NCBI GenBank assembly: GCA_014379065.1
Contig: JACMMM010000088.1
Coordinates: 1 to 24,652, forward strand
Length of the DNA stretch: 24,652 nucleotides
Reading direction: 5' to 3'
Source of the DNA: Saprospiraceae bacterium
Lineage (GTDB): Bacteria > Bacteroidota > Bacteroidia > Chitinophagales > Saprospiraceae
The position numbers were made by a program, and so were the translations under genes. Positions 23,245 to 24,652 of this stretch are shown piece after piece; the stretch's first letter is position 1; the number at the start of each line of letters is the position of its first letter. Under the pieces are notes generated by a model. It was given only the letters and a program-made list of their open reading frames with translations, was not told where the DNA came from and did no database searches.

Positions 23245-23436
23245 TCAAGCTATCTTGACATCAACAGCGTTCATGCCTTTTTTGCCACGCTCTGCATTAA
23301 AAGTGACCTGGTCGCCTTCACGGATATTGTCAATGAGGCCGGAGACGTGCACGAAAATTTCTTCGCCAGAGGCATTGTCTACAATAAAACCAAAGCCTTT
23401 GGCCTCATTAAAAAACTTGACTGTTCCAGTTTGCAT
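23245..23436 (-). CDS. Cold-shock domain protein
   Basis: A 63-aa single cold-shock domain, MQTGTVKFFNEAKGFGFIVD, with RNP1 (KGFGFI) and RNP2 (EIFVHVS) intact. It binds single-stranded RNA or DNA and melts RNA structure. The length fits the small Bacteroidota CspA-like proteins. A -7-like box (TACCTTTA) 43 bases upstream suggests a short leader; whether it is cold-induced cannot be told. Confidence 0.95.
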   Translation of the reverse strand: MQTGTVKFFNEAKGFGFIVDNASGEEIFVHVSGLIDNIREGDQVTFNAERGKKGMNAVDVKIA

Positions 23437-23479
23437 CAGAAAAAATTTAAAAATTGATAAAGTGGGTTGATTCCCGCCC

Positions 23480-23487
23480 TAAAGGTA
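23480..23487 (-). promoter_or_regulatory. -7-like box (TACCTTTA) of the cold-shock gene
   Basis: TACCTTTA on the minus strand, last base off the TAnnTTTG consensus, 43 bases before the ATG at 23436 and just after the kinase gene stop (23494). Confidence 0.4.
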
Positions 23488-23493
23488 GAAGCC

Positions 23494-24652
23494 TCATTTG
23501 TTTCTCCAACTTTTGAACGGATTTTCGAAACGGATGTGTACTTCGAAACGGTTTTCTTCGGATGTTATCTGGAGCGTCCCACCAATGCGCGCAACGTGTT
23601 CCTTCATGATTGAAAGTCCTTCACCACTGGAAGGCACCTCTTTTTTTCGTTCACTGAATTGATTGGTTACGGTAAGCTCAATGCTTTTGTCCGGCTCGTT
23701 CATAAATCGGATGTAAACATGCTCAGGAAAGGTATGCTTTAAAATATTCCCCAAGATTTCTTTATAAACCAGTAGAAGTTCATGTTGGATATTTAAAGGA
23801 ATGGTGCTGCCCTGATCTTCCAGGTTATGCTCGAAGACTACCTTGATATGGGCTAATTTAAGCCATTTGTCAGCGTAATCTTGCATACGATTTACCAAAC
23901 CAGTATTAATATCTTTTGTCCTGGATAAAACCCAAATGACATCTGACATCGTGCTGTGAGCATTTCGGGTCAGGTCTAGCATTTGGCGCAATTCCGATTG
24001 AAAAGGTTGACCAGATTTATTAAGCCGGTCAATAACGTATAGCATATTGGAAATACTGCTGATTTTCCCACCCAATGAATTGTGTAAATTATGTGCGATG
24101 GCTCGCCTGATGTTTTCTTCGCGCCTATACCGTCGTCTACGCAGTTGGATTACGCCCCAAATGATTCCCAGCAAGCAAATGCCGAGTATAGATATAAACC
24201 ACCATTTTTTATAAAAAACCTCATCAATTACAAAGGAGATAGAAAACACCTGGCTACTTATTTTATCCCCGTTAATATTGAACTTTACTCTAAGCGTATA
24301 ATGACCCGCAGCCAAACGATAATATTTTAATTTGGTAAGTGCCCCTAAAGGAACCCAATCGGAATCAACATTTAGCAATTGAACATAATAGGTATTTGTT
24401 TTGGGTCGAAAGTAATCATTGCAACCGAAGTGAAACTCCAGTGTATTCTGGCTATGGGAAAATTGGAGCAAAGTATCCCGCCTTGGAAGGTTCAAAGTGT
24501 TGATAACATTTGAATAGACATCTTCAATAAATATTTCTGTGATATAGGGACTTGGCGAAGCCGTCACAAAAGGATGAAAACGGTTTGGATTAAATCGGGT
24601 GAGGCCTTTTACGCCGCCAAAATAGAATTCTCCACTCCGTGATTCCAGAAAT
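23494..24652 (-). CDS. Sensor histidine kinase with Reg_prop/Y_Y_Y sensor, C-terminal part
   Basis: The frame is open to the right edge: upstream of the GTG at 24567 it reads GEFYFGGVKGLTRFNPNRF, the typical last blade of a two-component-regulator propeller (Reg_prop), so the real start lies outside. A Y_Y_Y domain follows (TNTYYVQLLNVDSDWVPLGA), then one transmembrane segment (WWFISILGICLLGIIWGVIQ), a HisKA_3-type dimerisation helix with phospho-acceptor His in AIAHNLHNSLGG, and an ATPase domain (ELLLVYKEILGNILKHTF; GEGLSIMKEHVARIGG). The usual G1 DxG box is degenerate (TVTNQFSERKK). The periplasmic sensor should face outward and the kinase inward, passing phosphate to a LuxR/NarL-type regulator, probably encoded elsewhere. 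Its 3' end is 57 bases from the cold-shock start. Confidence 0.88.
   Translation of the reverse strand, partial: FLESRSGEFYFGGVKGLTRFNPNRFHPFVTASPSPYITEIFIEDVYSNVINTLNLPRRDTLLQFSHSQNTLEFHFGCNDYFRPKTNTYYVQLLNVDSDWVPLGALTKLKYYRLAAGHYTLRVKFNINGDKISSQVFSISFVIDEVFYKKWWFISILGICLLGIIWGVIQLRRRRYRREENIRRAIAHNLHNSLGGKISSISNMLYVIDRLNKSGQPFQSELRQMLDLTRNAHSTMSDVIWVLSRTKDINTGLVNRMQDYADKWLKLAHIKVVFEHNLEDQGSTIPLNIQHELLLVYKEILGNILKHTFPEHVYIRFMNEPDKSIELTVTNQFSERKKEVPSSGEGLSIMKEHVARIGGTLQITSEENRFEVHIRFENPFKSWRNK

Overview
The window comes from a member of the Bacteroidota, most likely the Saprospiraceae/Chitinophagales side of the phylum. The evidence is: promoters of the Bacteroidota type (TAnnTTTG -7 boxes) in front of many genes, no Shine-Dalgarno sequences, a secreted peptidase with a type IX secretion C-terminal domain, lipoproteins with SxxC-type lipoboxes, a CarB without its allosteric domain, and the two-component-kinase architecture with a Reg_prop/Y_Y_Y sensor. 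Gene content is mostly chromosomal housekeeping and surface genes. I see no tRNA, rRNA, CRISPR array, transposase or phage gene.

Layout. 1-1430 (minus): a tight overlapping cluster of a small helical protein, an HNH endonuclease broken by a frameshift, and a membrane-anchored ankyrin-repeat protein cut by the left edge. 1464-4358 (minus): carB, with a palindrome inserted in frame and a roughly 175-nt leader holding two hairpins. 4663-6100 (plus): a small basic protein and a membrane fatty-acid desaturase. 6104-6352: a 249-bp nested palindrome between convergent genes. 6349-8474 (minus): two overlapping DUF2157-type membrane proteins. 8559-11075 (minus): a large secreted protein of unknown role. 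11182-12654 (minus): an atypical pyruvate kinase. 12918-15632 (plus): a lipoprotein, an outer-membrane barrel and a DUF4382 lipoprotein. 15847-17421 (plus): an M28 peptidase with a T9SS tail. 17499-20332 (plus): ribF fused in frame to a family-2 glycosyltransferase, then an RluA-type pseudouridine synthase. 20516-23215 (plus): an XRE/IrrE-like regulator, an unknown 133-aa protein and an orphan DNA methyltransferase. 23245-24652 (minus): a cold-shock protein and the C-terminal part of a sensor histidine kinase.

The most unusual signal is not a gene cassette but a population of short 'word' repeats: a 33-nt palindrome in carB, a 30-bp inverted repeat and a second hairpin in the carB leader, the 249-bp nested palindrome, a 34-nt palindrome before ribF, a 21-bp telomere-like repeat at the ribF/glycosyltransferase junction, a 30-bp tandem repeat inside the glycosyltransferase, and related 30-bp and GGCAGT-type repeats before the XRE gene. 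Three of them lie inside reading frames without breaking them, and the two tandem units in coding DNA are 21 and 30 bp, both multiples of three. One has apparently welded two genes into a single frame. This resembles the in-frame palindromic elements known from Rickettsia, but with several unrelated repeat families acting at one locus.
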